Of a stretch of 64,000 bases of DNA, positions 32,472 to 43,419 are shown piece by piece. The notes below the pieces were generated by a model that did not search any database, was not told where the DNA came from, and worked only from the letters and a program-made list of their open reading frames with translations. The position numbers and the translations under genes were made by a program. Location of the stretch: positions 372,001 to 436,000 of the forward strand of contig NZ_JAHSTV010000003.1 of the NCBI RefSeq assembly GCF_019145235.1, given 5' to 3'. The stretch is from Pseudomonas farris. Its GTDB lineage: Bacteria > Pseudomonadota > Gammaproteobacteria > Pseudomonadales > Pseudomonadaceae. Numbering within the stretch: position 1 is the stretch's first letter; the number at the start of each line of letters is the position of its first letter.

Positions 32472-33643
32472 GGCAGCAGTTGCTCCCAGGCAGGGACGCC
32501 CATCGGCGGTTTCGGCAGTTCCGGCAGCGGCGCCGGATGGCTCGGCTGGATGCCGTCGCGTTGCAGTGCGGCGAGGACGCGGTCAGCGAAGTCTGGCGCC
32601 AGAGCCAGTTTGGTCGGCCAACCCACCAGCAGACGATCTTGCTCGGCGAGAAAGGCATTGTCCGGGCGAGTCAGGCCCGATTGCAGCGGCTCCGCGCGTT
32701 CGACCCGCAAGGTCGCCCACTGTGCGGTGCTCAAGTCGATCCATGGCAGCAGGTTGCCGAGTTCTTTCTGCGCGCTGGCGATCTGCGCCGCAGGATCGCG
32801 GGCCACGCCTTCGGCTTCGGCGATGTCGCCCCCCAGATACCAGACCCACTGGCCATCGGCGGCCGGGTGAGTGGTCACGGTGATGCGTGGCTTCGGCCCG
32901 CCGCCCAGGCAATGGGCGTACAGCGGTTTGAGGCCCGGGCCTTTGACGATGATCATGTGCAGGGGGCGGCGCTGCATGGCCGGCTGACTCAGGCCTAGCG
33001 CCGCGAGCAGGTCGGCGGTGCCGGCACCGGCGCTGAGGACGATGCGCTGGGCGCGGATCTCGCGTTCGTCGACTTTCAAGCCGACCAGTTCGCCGTTTTC
33101 CAGCAGCGGCTCGATGTGCTGACCGGCCAGCAAGCCGTCGCCAGCCAGATCGGCCAGGCGCTGGATCAGGCTTGGCACGTCGACCACCAGTTCCGCCAGG
33201 CGATAGACCTTGCCCTTGAAACGCTTGTCTTGCAGCGCCGGCGGTAATTGATCGCCTTTAACCTGATCGACCCGCCCGCGCACGGCTTTGCTGGCGAAAA
33301 AACTGGTGAGGTTGCCGGCGAGGGTACCGGGGGACCAGAGGTAATGGGCTTCGGACAGCAGGCGCACGCCGGACAGGTCCAGTTCGCCGTCACCGGCCAG
33401 CGCTTCACGCCAGCGACGCGGCATGTCGGCAATGGCTTCCGAGGCGCCGGTCAGGGCACCGTGCAATGCGTACTTGGCGCCGCCGTGGATGATGCCCTGG
33501 GACTTCAGGCTCTGCCCGCCACCGAGGCTGGCGCTTTCCACCAGCACGGTCGAAAAACCCTGACGGCGCAGGCGCGCATTCAGCCAGAGGCCGGCGACAC
33601 CAGCGCCGACAATCAGAACGTCGGTGGAAATAACAGATGGCAT
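32468..33643 (-). CDS. FAD-dependent oxidoreductase, DAO family (PA4991-like)
   Basis: 391 residues. The N-terminal dinucleotide-binding motif DVLIVGAGVAGLWLNARLRR and the SLKSQGIIHGG segment show the glycine/D-amino-acid/glycerol-3-phosphate oxidase fold. The C-terminal half contains VLSAGAGTADLLAALGL, the second FAD contact. Probably cytoplasmic. First gene of a two-gene operon with the aldo/keto reductase. Substrate cannot be told from the sequence. Confidence 0.85.
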   Translation of the reverse strand: MPSVISTDVLIVGAGVAGLWLNARLRRQGFSTVLVESASLGGGQSLKSQGIIHGGAKYALHGALTGASEAIADMPRRWREALAGDGELDLSGVRLLSEAHYLWSPGTLAGNLTSFFASKAVRGRVDQVKGDQLPPALQDKRFKGKVYRLAELVVDVPSLIQRLADLAGDGLLAGQHIEPLLENGELVGLKVDEREIRAQRIVLSAGAGTADLLAALGLSQPAMQRRPLHMIIVKGPGLKPLYAHCLGGGPKPRITVTTHPAADGQWVWYLGGDIAEAEGVARDPAAQIASAQKELGNLLPWIDLSTAQWATLRVERAEPLQSGLTRPDNAFLAEQDRLLVGWPTKLALAPDFADRVLAALQRDGIQPSHPAPLPELPKPPMGVPAWEQLLP

Positions 33644-33733
33644 GCAGCGACCTCAGTGTTCAAGACGAGGGCGCAGTATACAGACTCGATGCGGAGGGGA
33701 TTTGTTGGTGATCAATAGGGAGGATGCAAAACC

Positions 33734-33823
33734 TGTGGGAGCGGGCTTGCTCGCGAAGAGGGCGTGTCAGTCGATATCAATGTTGCCTGGCGCACCGCTT
33801 TCGCGAGCAAGCCCGCTCCCACA
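33734..33823. repeat. REP pair (REPIN), inward-pointing orientation
   Basis: Forward unit at 33734-33757 and its reverse complement at 33800-33823. The inner sequence resembles that of the pair at 10159-10248 (both have GTGTCAGTC just after the first unit), so both are copies of one REPIN type. Confidence 0.92.
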
Positions 33824-33842
33824 ATAGATCGTGCTTCGGGTT

Positions 33843-34175
33843 TTAGTGTCCGGCAGTCTTGGAGAACAGCTGAATAACCACAACGCCCAGCACAATCAGC
33901 GCCATCCCCAGCATTGCTGGCACATCCAGCTTCTGCCCGTAGATAAACAGCGCCGCGACGCTGACCATCACGATCCCCATGCCGGCCCATACCGCGTAGG
34001 CCACGCCCACCGGAACACTGCGCACCACCAGGGTCAACATCCCGAAAGCAATGCCGTACCCGACGATGACCAGCAGCAGCGGCAGTGGCGTGCTGAAACC
34101 CTTGACCGCTTTCATCGAAACGGTAGCGATCACTTCGGCGCAGATGGCGATGGCCAGGTAGTAGTAAGCGGTCAT
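33843..34175 (-). CDS. emrE: small multidrug resistance (SMR) efflux protein, EmrE-like
   Basis: 110 residues with four membrane helices. The family's proton/drug-binding glutamate is at position 14 (AIAICAEVIATVSMKA), and VAYAVWAGMGIV provides the conserved Trp. It exchanges protons for cationic, lipophilic drugs as an antiparallel dimer. Orthologous by position to PA4990. Divergent from a LysR regulator with about 100 bases between them, which suggests that the regulator controls it. Confidence 0.88.
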   Translation of the reverse strand: MTAYYYLAIAICAEVIATVSMKAVKGFSTPLPLLLVIVGYGIAFGMLTLVVRSVPVGVAYAVWAGMGIVMVSVAALFIYGQKLDVPAMLGMALIVLGVVVIQLFSKTAGH

Positions 34176-34278
34176 GGGTTAATCCTCGTGTGAAGCGTTG
34201 CTTTCTGAGGTCGGCATTCTAGAGATTCGCCAGATGCGGTAAAGTCATTACCTATCTGTTCTGAAGATGGGTTGAGCC

Positions 34279-35169
34279 ATGAACATGCAATGGAATCTGG
34301 AACAGCTGCGCTTGTTTGTCAGCGTCGCGGAACAGCGTTCGTTTTCCGCAGTGGCGCGGGATCAGCGCAAGGCGCAGTCGGCGGTCAGCAGTTCGATTGC
34401 GCTGCTGGAAGAGGATTTGGGCGTCAGTCTGTTCGATCGCAGCAGTGGTCGTCAGCCAAAACTCACTGAAGCCGGCACCGCCCTGCTTGAGGAGGCGCGG
34501 GAAGTGCTGCGCCAATGCGAGCGCCTCAATGGCCGGGCGCTGGCGATGATGCGCGGGCAGGAAGCGAGTCTGCGTGTGGCTCAGGATGAAGCGATGCCCT
34601 ATCAAGCAGTGGTTGAAAGCTTTGAGGCTCTGGCAGAAAAGTTTCCCAGTCTTGAAGTGCAGCTGACCAGCGCCGCCCAGGGTGATGTCGCGCGCAAATT
34701 GGTAGAGCGGCGGGCTGATCTGGGCTTGCTGTTTTATCACGACCAGATTCCCGAAGCCCTTGAACGGCGAGTGCTGGGCAGCGTCGAGATGGTCACGGTG
34801 TGCGGCGCGGGGCATCCCTTGGCGAAGCAGACGCAGGTCGACTGTCAGCAATTGGCGCAGCATCGACAGTTGCTGATGTCGACGCAGTCCAGCGTCTATC
34901 CCGGCAGCGAGCCGGCCAGCCCGCAGGTCTGGCGCGCCGACAGTTTCTATGTGATGGCTGAATGGGTGATGCGCGGCCTTGGCTGGGCCTGGTTGCCGCG
35001 ACATGTGGTGCAGTACCCGGCGTATCAGGATCAGATGGTCGAACTGGCCAGCGAATGGACTCCGCCGGCATTGATTGTCGAACTGGTCTGGCGCCGCGAC
35101 GAGCCACTGGGCCCGGCGGCTCGTTGGCTGGCGGAACGTTTTGCCGTGCACTTGCAGGCGATCGGCTAA
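34279..35169 (+). CDS. LysR-family transcriptional regulator (PA4989-like)
   Basis: 296 residues. The N-terminal winged helix-turn-helix spans about 6-65 (LRLFVSVAEQRSFSAVARDQ, SAVSSSIALLEEDLGVSLFD) and is followed by a periplasmic-binding-like effector domain. ATG 34279 was chosen; ATG 34285 would give the same domain. Reads away from emrE across a shared promoter region. Inducer unknown. Confidence 0.9.
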   Translation: MNMQWNLEQLRLFVSVAEQRSFSAVARDQRKAQSAVSSSIALLEEDLGVSLFDRSSGRQPKLTEAGTALLEEAREVLRQCERLNGRALAMMRGQEASLRVAQDEAMPYQAVVESFEALAEKFPSLEVQLTSAAQGDVARKLVERRADLGLLFYHDQIPEALERRVLGSVEMVTVCGAGHPLAKQTQVDCQQLAQHRQLLMSTQSSVYPGSEPASPQVWRADSFYVMAEWVMRGLGWAWLPRHVVQYPAYQDQMVELASEWTPPALIVELVWRRDEPLGPAARWLAERFAVHLQAIG

Positions 35170-35191
35170 AAAACCGATAAACTCCGCCGCC

Positions 35192-36469
35192 ATGAATAGA
35201 ACTCTCTATACCGCGCTGTTTTACCTGGGGCTGCCATTGGTAGCGATTCGGCTTTGGCTGCGGGCGCGCAAGGCGCCGGCGTATGCCAAGCGCATTGGCG
35301 AGCGTTTCTCTCTCGCGCTGCCGGCGATGAAGCCGGACGGCCTCTGGGTGCACGCGGTATCCGTGGGCGAAAGCATCGCCGCGGCGCCGATGATCCGTGC
35401 CTTGCTGCAACGGTATCCGACGCTGCCGATCACCGTCACCTGCATGACACCGACCGGTTCCGAGCGCATCCAGGCGTTGTTCGCCAACGAGCCGCGCATC
35501 CAGCATTGCTATTTGCCTTATGACTTGCCCTGCGCAGCAAAGCGATTCCTTGATCGAGCCCGGCCGAAACTGGCGGTGATCATGGAAACCGAGCTCTGGC
35601 CCAACCATATTCATCAATGCGCCAAGCGCGGGATTCCCGTGGCACTGGCCAATGCGCGACTGTCTGAACGCTCGGCCAAAGGCTATGGCCGCTTCCATAA
35701 ATTGACCCAGCCGATGCTCGCCGAGATGAGCCTGTTCGCGGTGCAGACCGAAGCCGAGGCGCAGCGCTTCCGGGATTTGGGCGCGCGCCCGGAAACCGTC
35801 GAAGTGACCGGTTCGATCAAGTTCGACCTGACCATCGACCCGCAACTGCTGCAGCGTGCCGGCGAATTGCGTGCGCAGTGGCAGGCACAGGATCGTCCGG
35901 TGTGGATCGCCGCGAGTACGCATGAGGGCGAAGACGATGTGGTGCTGGCTGCCCATCGTCGGCTGCTGGTCAATCATCCCGATGCCTTGCTGATTCTGGT
36001 GCCGCGTCATCCGGAGCGTTTCAACCCGGTGTTCGAATTGTGCCGACAACAGGGTTTCGCCACGGTGCGGCGTTCGACGGGCGAACCGGTTACCGCAGAC
36101 ACTTCGGTGCTGCTGGGCGACACCATGGGCGAGTTGCTGTTTCTCTACGCGTTAGCCGACAGCGCGTTCGTCGGTGGCAGCCTGGTGCCGAACGGCGGTC
36201 ATAACCTGCTGGAGCCGGCGGCCTTGGCCAAACCGGTGCTCAGTGGGCCACATCTGTTCAACTTCCTCGAGATCGCCGCGCAGTTGCGCAGTGCCGGGGC
36301 GTTGGCTGAGGTCGATGATGCCGAAGGTCTGGCGCTGGCGGTGCAGCGGCTGTTCGAATTGCCGAGTGATGCGCAGCGGATGGCAGAGGCGGGGCTGAAG
36401 GTGATGCGCACCAATCAGGGCGCGTTGCAGCGGTTGCTGGATGGGTTGGGGCGGTTGATCGAGCGTTAG
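35192..36469 (+). CDS. waaA: 3-deoxy-D-manno-octulosonic acid (Kdo) transferase
   Basis: 425 residues, GT30 family. It adds Kdo to lipid IV-A at the inner face of the inner membrane. It begins with a short hydrophobic anchor (LYTALFYLGLPLVAIRLWLR) and shows the family motifs GLWVHAVSVGESIAAAPMI, VIMETELWPN (catalytic Glu region) and SFVGGSLVPNGGHNLLEPAAL near the C-terminus. An open frame extends 39 codons upstream into the LysR gene; ATG 35192 gives the usual start and length. A short stem ATCGG/CCGAT separates it from lysR. Confidence 0.95.
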   Translation: MNRTLYTALFYLGLPLVAIRLWLRARKAPAYAKRIGERFSLALPAMKPDGLWVHAVSVGESIAAAPMIRALLQRYPTLPITVTCMTPTGSERIQALFANEPRIQHCYLPYDLPCAAKRFLDRARPKLAVIMETELWPNHIHQCAKRGIPVALANARLSERSAKGYGRFHKLTQPMLAEMSLFAVQTEAEAQRFRDLGARPETVEVTGSIKFDLTIDPQLLQRAGELRAQWQAQDRPVWIAASTHEGEDDVVLAAHRRLLVNHPDALLILVPRHPERFNPVFELCRQQGFATVRRSTGEPVTADTSVLLGDTMGELLFLYALADSAFVGGSLVPNGGHNLLEPAALAKPVLSGPHLFNFLEIAAQLRSAGALAEVDDAEGLALAVQRLFELPSDAQRMAEAGLKVMRTNQGALQRLLDGLGRLIER

Positions 36470-36487
36470 ACCGAGTTGCCTGAAACA

Positions 36488-36566
36488 AAAAGATCGCAGC
36501 CTTCGGCAGCTCCTACAGGATGTACATCAATCCCAATATAGGAGCTGCCGAAGGCTGCGATCTTTT
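36488..36566. terminator. 28-bp inverted repeat acting as bidirectional terminator
   Basis: Perfect arms, AAAAGATCGCAGCC... at 36488-36515 and its complement at 36539-36566, in the gap between convergent waaA and opmH. Both strands end the stem in a T run, so it suits termination in both directions. The arm is the repeat core also present at 456-490. Confidence 0.8.
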
Positions 36567-36570
36567 GCTT

Positions 36571-38010
36571 TTATTGAGCCGGATTAGCCCGTAATTGCTC
36601 CGCCGCAGCCTTGGCCAGATCCGGTGGCAGGAAGTCCTTGTCCGGGTTGTAGTCGGCTTTGAGGTAGCGCGTCAGGTCCTGCAAATCCCCCGGGCTCAAC
36701 GTGCCGGCAGCCTGCTTCAAGCGCAGGTTGTCGAGGATGTAGTCGTAGCGGGTGTTGTTGTAGTTGCGCACCGAGGTGTACAGCTGACGCTGGGCATCGA
36801 GCACGTCAACGATGTTGCGCGTCCCCACCTGATAACCGATTTCGGTCGCTTCCACCGCGCTCTGGTTGGAGATGATCGACTGCCGGCGTGCCTGCACCTG
36901 CTCGACGTCGGTGTTCACGGCACGGTGCAGGTTGCGGGTGTTTTCCACGACCTGGCGACGCAGCGCTTCGCGTTGCTGCTCGGACTGAGTCAGTCGCGAA
37001 TAGGACTCACGCACCTGCGAGCTGGTCAGGCCACCGCTGTAGAGCGGGATGCTCAGTTGCAGGCCAACCGTGCGCTGTTCGACATCGCCGCCGTAACGCA
37101 CGCCGTTCGGGCTCGGGTTGGTAAAGCCGAGGGCGTCGTTGTCACCTTTCTGGTATTGCGCGACCGCATCCAGGGTGGGCGCATGTCCGGCCTTGCGCTG
37201 CTTGAGAGTTTCCTCGGCGGCGCTTACCGCGTAGTTGCTGGCCAGCAAATTCAGGTTCTGTTTGGCGGCGGTGTCGACCCAGGCTTTGGCATCATTCGGT
37301 GCCGGCGGCAGGATCGGCAAGGTGTGGACGATGCCCTGGATAGAGTTGTATTGGCGGTTGGTCAGGGTGATCAGCGCTTCGAACGCGTCGTCCACCTGAC
37401 GCTGAGCGAGAATCCGGTTGGCCCGCGCCGTGTCGTAACTGGCTTGGGATTGCAGCACGTCGGTCTTGTCGGACAGGCCGACGTCGAAGCGCTCGTTGGA
37501 CTGATCGAGTTGACGCTTGAACGCCGCTTCTTCGGCCTTGGTCGAGGCCAGGGTGTCCTGGCTGCGCAGCACGTTGAAATAGCTTTCGGCGCTTTGCAGA
37601 ATCAGGTTCTGTTCGGTGGCCGAGAGTTGCAGGGCTGCCTGTTCGTTGACGTCTTTGGCGGCCTGCAACTGGAACCAGCGATCGGCGCGGAAAATCGGTT
37701 GCGCCAGGGTCGCCTGATACACCGTGCCACTGCGGGTCGAAGTCACCGATGGCTGATCGAGTGAGGTGCGGGTGTTGTTCAGGTCGGCACCGGCGGACAG
37801 GTTGGGCAACAGCCCGGCGCGGGCCTGGGGTACAACTTCCTTCTGGGCGCCGTATTGGGCGCGGGCGGCGGCGAGGTCGGCGTTGTTGTCCACCGCTTCC
37901 TGATAGACGCTGACCAGGTCTGTCTTGGTCGATAAGGGCGCTTCAGCTGCCCAGGCCATTCCATTGGAAGCACAAGACACGGCAAGGGCCAGTGAGAGTT
38001 TGCGCAGCAT
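36571..38010 (-). CDS. opmH: TolC-family outer membrane channel (OpmH-like)
   Basis: 479 residues with a signal peptide cleaved after about residue 21 (MLRKLSLALAVSCASNGMAWA). Two repeated alpha-helical/beta-barrel halves typical of TolC are visible, for instance NLSAGADLNNTRTS with ATLAQPIF in the first and LQLSIPLYSGGLTSSQVRES in the second. It is the outer exit duct for tripartite efflux and type I secretion. PA4974, at this place in PAO1, is OpmH, partner of TriABC. No inner-membrane partner is encoded nearby. A 460-base gap to thiC follows on the other side. Confidence 0.9.
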   Translation of the reverse strand: MLRKLSLALAVSCASNGMAWAAEAPLSTKTDLVSVYQEAVDNNADLAAARAQYGAQKEVVPQARAGLLPNLSAGADLNNTRTSLDQPSVTSTRSGTVYQATLAQPIFRADRWFQLQAAKDVNEQAALQLSATEQNLILQSAESYFNVLRSQDTLASTKAEEAAFKRQLDQSNERFDVGLSDKTDVLQSQASYDTARANRILAQRQVDDAFEALITLTNRQYNSIQGIVHTLPILPPAPNDAKAWVDTAAKQNLNLLASNYAVSAAEETLKQRKAGHAPTLDAVAQYQKGDNDALGFTNPSPNGVRYGGDVEQRTVGLQLSIPLYSGGLTSSQVRESYSRLTQSEQQREALRRQVVENTRNLHRAVNTDVEQVQARRQSIISNQSAVEATEIGYQVGTRNIVDVLDAQRQLYTSVRNYNNTRYDYILDNLRLKQAAGTLSPGDLQDLTRYLKADYNPDKDFLPPDLAKAAAEQLRANPAQ

Positions 38011-38169
38011 GAGGCCATCCCTAAAAAATTACGCTGATAATTTGAGCGCCAAGGCTACGGCGCGGCGCCCTGCAGCGTCAAGGCGCGGCACGGCGTAGCG
38101 AGTGTAGTTGCACGCAGGCACGGCAACAATCCTGCAATTGCGCCATTCATCATGGTGTTTGCTGCGGCG
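38011..38169. other. opmH/thiC divergent spacer
   Basis: About 160 bases before the thiC promoter, containing the opmH leader and GC-rich direct text without a gene. No further element recognised. Confidence 0.4.
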
Positions 38170-38199
38170 TTGGCGTTCTTTGCCGGTTGTGTCTAGACT
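38170..38199 (+). promoter_or_regulatory. candidate sigma-70 promoter of thiC
   Basis: TTGGCG at 38170-38175, an 18-base spacer and TAGACT at 38194-38199. The predicted start (about 38206) falls directly at the first base of the riboswitch P1 stem. Confidence 0.5.
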
Positions 38200-38207
38200 G
38201 GCCGGGT

Positions 38208-40365
<2,158 letters not shown>

Positions 40366-40400
40366 TTTGACCTGTGATTGACGGCGCCTGTGCTGCCGTC

Positions 40401-40493
40401 TTCGCGAGCAAGCCCGCTCCCACATTGGATCTCCTGAAAACAAAAACTTTGTGTACGACCGAGGCCTAATGTGGGAGCGGGCTTGCTCGCGAA
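40401..40493. repeat. REP pair, outward-pointing orientation
   Basis: Reverse unit at 40401-40424 and forward unit at 40470-40493, between thiC and cytX. Confidence 0.92.
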
Positions 40494-40552
40494 AGCGCCG
40501 GATCAGACACAAAAAATCCAACGGATACACTTATTCCTCTGAGATAACACCC

Positions 40553-41845
40553 TTGAGCATCCAACCCAGTACTTACTCCCCGGACATCGCCGTGCCGATC
40601 GACAAGCGTGTCTTCGGCGGCCGTGATCTGTGTTCCCTGTGGTTCTCCCTCGGCATCGGCCTGATGGTTCTGCAGACCGGCGCGCTGCTCGCACCAGGTC
40701 TGGGCCTGTCCGGCTCGTTGCTGGCGATTTTTCTTGGCACGCTGGTCGGCGTTCTGTTACTGGCCGCCGTCGGCGTAATCGGCAGCGACACCGGCCTGTC
40801 GTCGATGGCCGCGCTCAAACTCAGCTTGGGCCGTCATGGCGCGAGCCTTCCGGCGGTGTTGAACCTGCTGCAACTGATCGGTTGGGGCTCGTTCGAAATC
40901 ATCGTGATGCGCGACGCTGCCAGCCTGCTCGGCGCCCGTGCCTTCAGCGAAGGCAGCCTGTGGTCGAGTCCTCTGCTGTGGACGCTGTTCTTCGGTGCAT
41001 TGGCAACCCTGCTCGCTGTCAGCGGCCCATTGACCTTTGTGCGCAAAATCCTGCGCAAGTGGGGCATCTGGCTGCTGCTGGCCGCGTGCATCTGGCTGAC
41101 CTGGAACCTGTTCGGCAAAGCCGATCTGGTAGCGTTGTGGGCGCAGGCCGGTGATGGTTCGATGCCGTTTGCCGTGGGCTTCGACATTGCGATCGCCATG
41201 CCGCTGTCGTGGTTGCCGCTGATTGCCGACTACTCGCGGTTCGGCAAGCGTGCGAAGAATGTCTTCGGCGGCACGGCGCTGGGCTTCTTTATCGGTAACT
41301 TCTGGCTGATGAGCCTGGGCGTGGCCTACACCCTGGCGTTCGCGCCGAGCGGTGAAGTGAATGCCTTGCTGCTGGCGTTGGCCGGTGCAGGTTTGGGGAT
41401 TCCGTTGCTACTGATTCTGTTGGACGAGTCAGAAAATGCCTTTGCCGATATTCACTCGGCGGCGGTGTCCAGCGGGATTCTGTTGCGCTTGAAAGTCGAG
41501 CATCTGGCCTTGGCGATCGGCGTGATCTGCACGCTGATAGCTTGCCTGGCGCCATTGGCCCAGTACCAGAACTTCCTGCTGTTGATCGGCTCGGTGTTTG
41601 CGCCGCTGTTCGGCGTGGTGCTGGTGGATCACTTCATCCTGCGCAAGCGCAGCGCTCACGTAGCGTCAGCCGCATTGCGCTGGCCGGCGTTGCTCGCCTG
41701 GTTGGGCGGGGTGAGCACCTATCATTTGCTGGCCAATCTCTATCCGGACATCGGCGCAACCCTGCCGTCGCTGGTACTGGCAGGGCTGCTGCAATTGCTG
41801 CTCGGTCGAGCCTTCAGCTACGGCCGGGAAACAGCTCGGGCTTGA
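40553..41845 (+). CDS. cytX: probable hydroxymethylpyrimidine transporter CytX (NCS1 family)
   Basis: 430 residues with about 12 membrane segments, nucleobase:cation symporter-1 type. The N-terminus YSPDIAVPIDKRVFGGRDLCSLWFSLGIGLM and the segment LQLIGWGSFEIIVMRDAAS resemble CytX, a transporter linked by genome context and riboswitches to thiamine salvage. Its place directly behind thiC supports HMP as substrate. Translation begins at TTG 40553; the frame is open upstream, but that part is REP-encoded. The last 32 bases overlap the convergent lipoprotein gene. Confidence 0.82.
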   Translation: MSIQPSTYSPDIAVPIDKRVFGGRDLCSLWFSLGIGLMVLQTGALLAPGLGLSGSLLAIFLGTLVGVLLLAAVGVIGSDTGLSSMAALKLSLGRHGASLPAVLNLLQLIGWGSFEIIVMRDAASLLGARAFSEGSLWSSPLLWTLFFGALATLLAVSGPLTFVRKILRKWGIWLLLAACIWLTWNLFGKADLVALWAQAGDGSMPFAVGFDIAIAMPLSWLPLIADYSRFGKRAKNVFGGTALGFFIGNFWLMSLGVAYTLAFAPSGEVNALLLALAGAGLGIPLLLILLDESENAFADIHSAAVSSGILLRLKVEHLALAIGVICTLIACLAPLAQYQNFLLLIGSVFAPLFGVVLVDHFILRKRSAHVASAALRWPALLAWLGGVSTYHLLANLYPDIGATLPSLVLAGLLQLLLGRAFSYGRETARA

Positions 41846-42560
41846 GAATACCGTTCAGGCGCGGGTAGGGGATCTTCAGTTCGACATGGCCCAATGCGTA
41901 AGGCGCGATGGTGCTCACTTCGTACTTGAGAATCACCCCGCCGTAGGTCAGCGCCACGTTCTGGGTTTTCACGAAGGGCCAGTTCTTCACGAACTCTGGT
42001 TCCTGATCGAGTTTGGTGCTGATCAGCCAGCTGTTGTGCGCCACTTGGGCCGCTTTCCAGAACGCCTCTTCCTGCCCCGGGATCAACATGTCCGAGAGGG
42101 TCAGCACTTTATGCTGTTGACGTGAATAGTTGATGAAACCACGGCCCGGCGTGCCATGGGCGCCACCGGTGTCCAGGTAGCTGGATAATTCAACAATCAC
42201 CAAGCCGTCATGCTGCTCACGTACCTTGGCTTGCAGGTAGCTGCTGTAGCGCGGGCCGGCACTGCTCAAAAACTGCTCGCGATAGGCCGCCAGCGTCGGC
42301 GCTACGGGGGCTTCGGGTGAGGTGCGGGTCATTTGCAGCAGGCGTTTTTCGATGATGCCATCAAGCGCAGGCTCATCCGGGAAACGCAGCGTATCGATGT
42401 TCACCAGCGGGCAGTCAGGGGTCGTGCAGCCTGGTTTCAACTGTTCCGATGCGTCGCGGGTAGTTTCCAGCGGCGCCCGATAGTTGGGCTGGAACAAACT
42501 CTGGCAGGCGCCCAGGGTCAGGGCGATTGCGGCCACGGAGGCGATTTTAAAAAGCGACAT
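41814..42560 (-). CDS. RsiV-like lipoprotein with DUF3298 domain
   Basis: 248 residues. Signal MSLFKIASVAAIALTLGAC with lipobox LGAC (Cys19), then a periplasmic domain. The C-terminal part (about 100-240) includes VVELSSYLDTGGAHGTPGRG and INYSRQQHKVLTLSDMLIPG, the usual DUF4163/DUF3298 pattern shared with the RsiV anti-sigma factor and PdaC. No membrane anchor other than the lipid and no sigma factor nearby, so a regulatory role is not shown. Convergent with cytX and overlapping it by 32 bases. Confidence 0.78.
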   Translation of the reverse strand: MSLFKIASVAAIALTLGACQSLFQPNYRAPLETTRDASEQLKPGCTTPDCPLVNIDTLRFPDEPALDGIIEKRLLQMTRTSPEAPVAPTLAAYREQFLSSAGPRYSSYLQAKVREQHDGLVIVELSSYLDTGGAHGTPGRGFINYSRQQHKVLTLSDMLIPGQEEAFWKAAQVAHNSWLISTKLDQEPEFVKNWPFVKTQNVALTYGGVILKYEVSTIAPYALGHVELKIPYPRLNGILKPELFPGRS

Positions 42561-42734
42561 GGGCGTCCTTCATAAAACAGGGAAAGGCGAAAAGTTACCC
42601 GCTTCGACTCTTAACGAAGCAGTCAGTTCGCCACTAAGCTAATTAGAGTTGGTTTCATCCTCACCGTCTATCCCGCTGACTGGAAAGGGGCTGCATCAAA
42701 CATCGCGGGCGCGTTAGGATGGCGCGAAGTCGAG

Positions 42735-42759
42735 GTTGCAAGTAACGAGTTGCAAGTAA
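42735..42759. repeat. short tandem repeat GTTGCAAGTAA x2 in the nudF leader
   Basis: The 11-mer GTTGCAAGTAA occurs at 42735-42745 and again at 42749-42759. The 240-base gap between the lipoprotein gene and nudF also contains a hairpin GCTTCG/CGAAGC (42601-42620) and otherwise nothing recognisable. Confidence 0.6.
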
Positions 42760-42801
42760 AAAAAGGAACCTCATAACGGATTTGCAGTAAAGAGGATTGT
42801 C

Positions 42802-43419
42802 ATGACTGATTTTGCCAACGCCATTCCGACCGCCGTTGATATCGTTCGGCGCGAAAAGTGCTACGAGGGTTTCTATAAGCTCGACCGCGTGCACTTGCGC
42901 CACGAATTGTTCGCCGGTGGCATGAGTCGCGAGATCAATCGTGAACTGTTCGTGCGCCATGATGCGGTGTGCGTGCTGCCTTATGATCCGCAGCGCGATG
43001 AAGTGGTGCTGATCGAGCAGTTTCGCGTCGGCGCCATGGGCAAGACCGACAACCCGTGGTTGATCGAACTGGTCGCCGGTCTGATCGACAAGGATGAAGT
43101 ACCGGAAGAAGTTGCTCACCGCGAAGCGCAGGAGGAAGCTGGGCTTGTATTCGGGGCGCTCTGGCCGATGACCAAATATTTTCCATCGCCGGGCGGCAGT
43201 AATGAATTCGTGCACTTGTACCTGGGGCGTTGCGAAACAACCGGGGTCGGCGGCCTGCATGGGCTGGAGGAAGAGGCAGAAGATATTCGCGTCACGGTCT
43301 GGGCCTTCGAAGATGCCCTGCAAGCCGTGCGCGACGGACGTATTGCCAACGCGGCAAGCATCATCGCCTTGCAATGGCTGGCTTTGAATCGCGTTGAAGT
43401 GAGGGGGTTATGGTCGTAA
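42802..43419 (+). CDS. nudF: ADP-ribose pyrophosphatase (Nudix hydrolase)
   Basis: 205 residues. It hydrolyses ADP-ribose to AMP and ribose-5-phosphate. The canonical Nudix box is complete: G-x5-E-x7-REAQEEAGL starting in AGLIDKDEVPEEVAHREAQ (about 93-115). The C-terminus EEEAEDIRVTVWAFEDALQ also fits NudF. Followed by the DUF1249 gene with a 10-base overlap. RBS AGAGGA precedes the ATG. Confidence 0.94.
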   Translation: MTDFANAIPTAVDIVRREKCYEGFYKLDRVHLRHELFAGGMSREINRELFVRHDAVCVLPYDPQRDEVVLIEQFRVGAMGKTDNPWLIELVAGLIDKDEVPEEVAHREAQEEAGLVFGALWPMTKYFPSPGGSNEFVHLYLGRCETTGVGGLHGLEEEAEDIRVTVWAFEDALQAVRDGRIANAASIIALQWLALNRVEVRGLWS

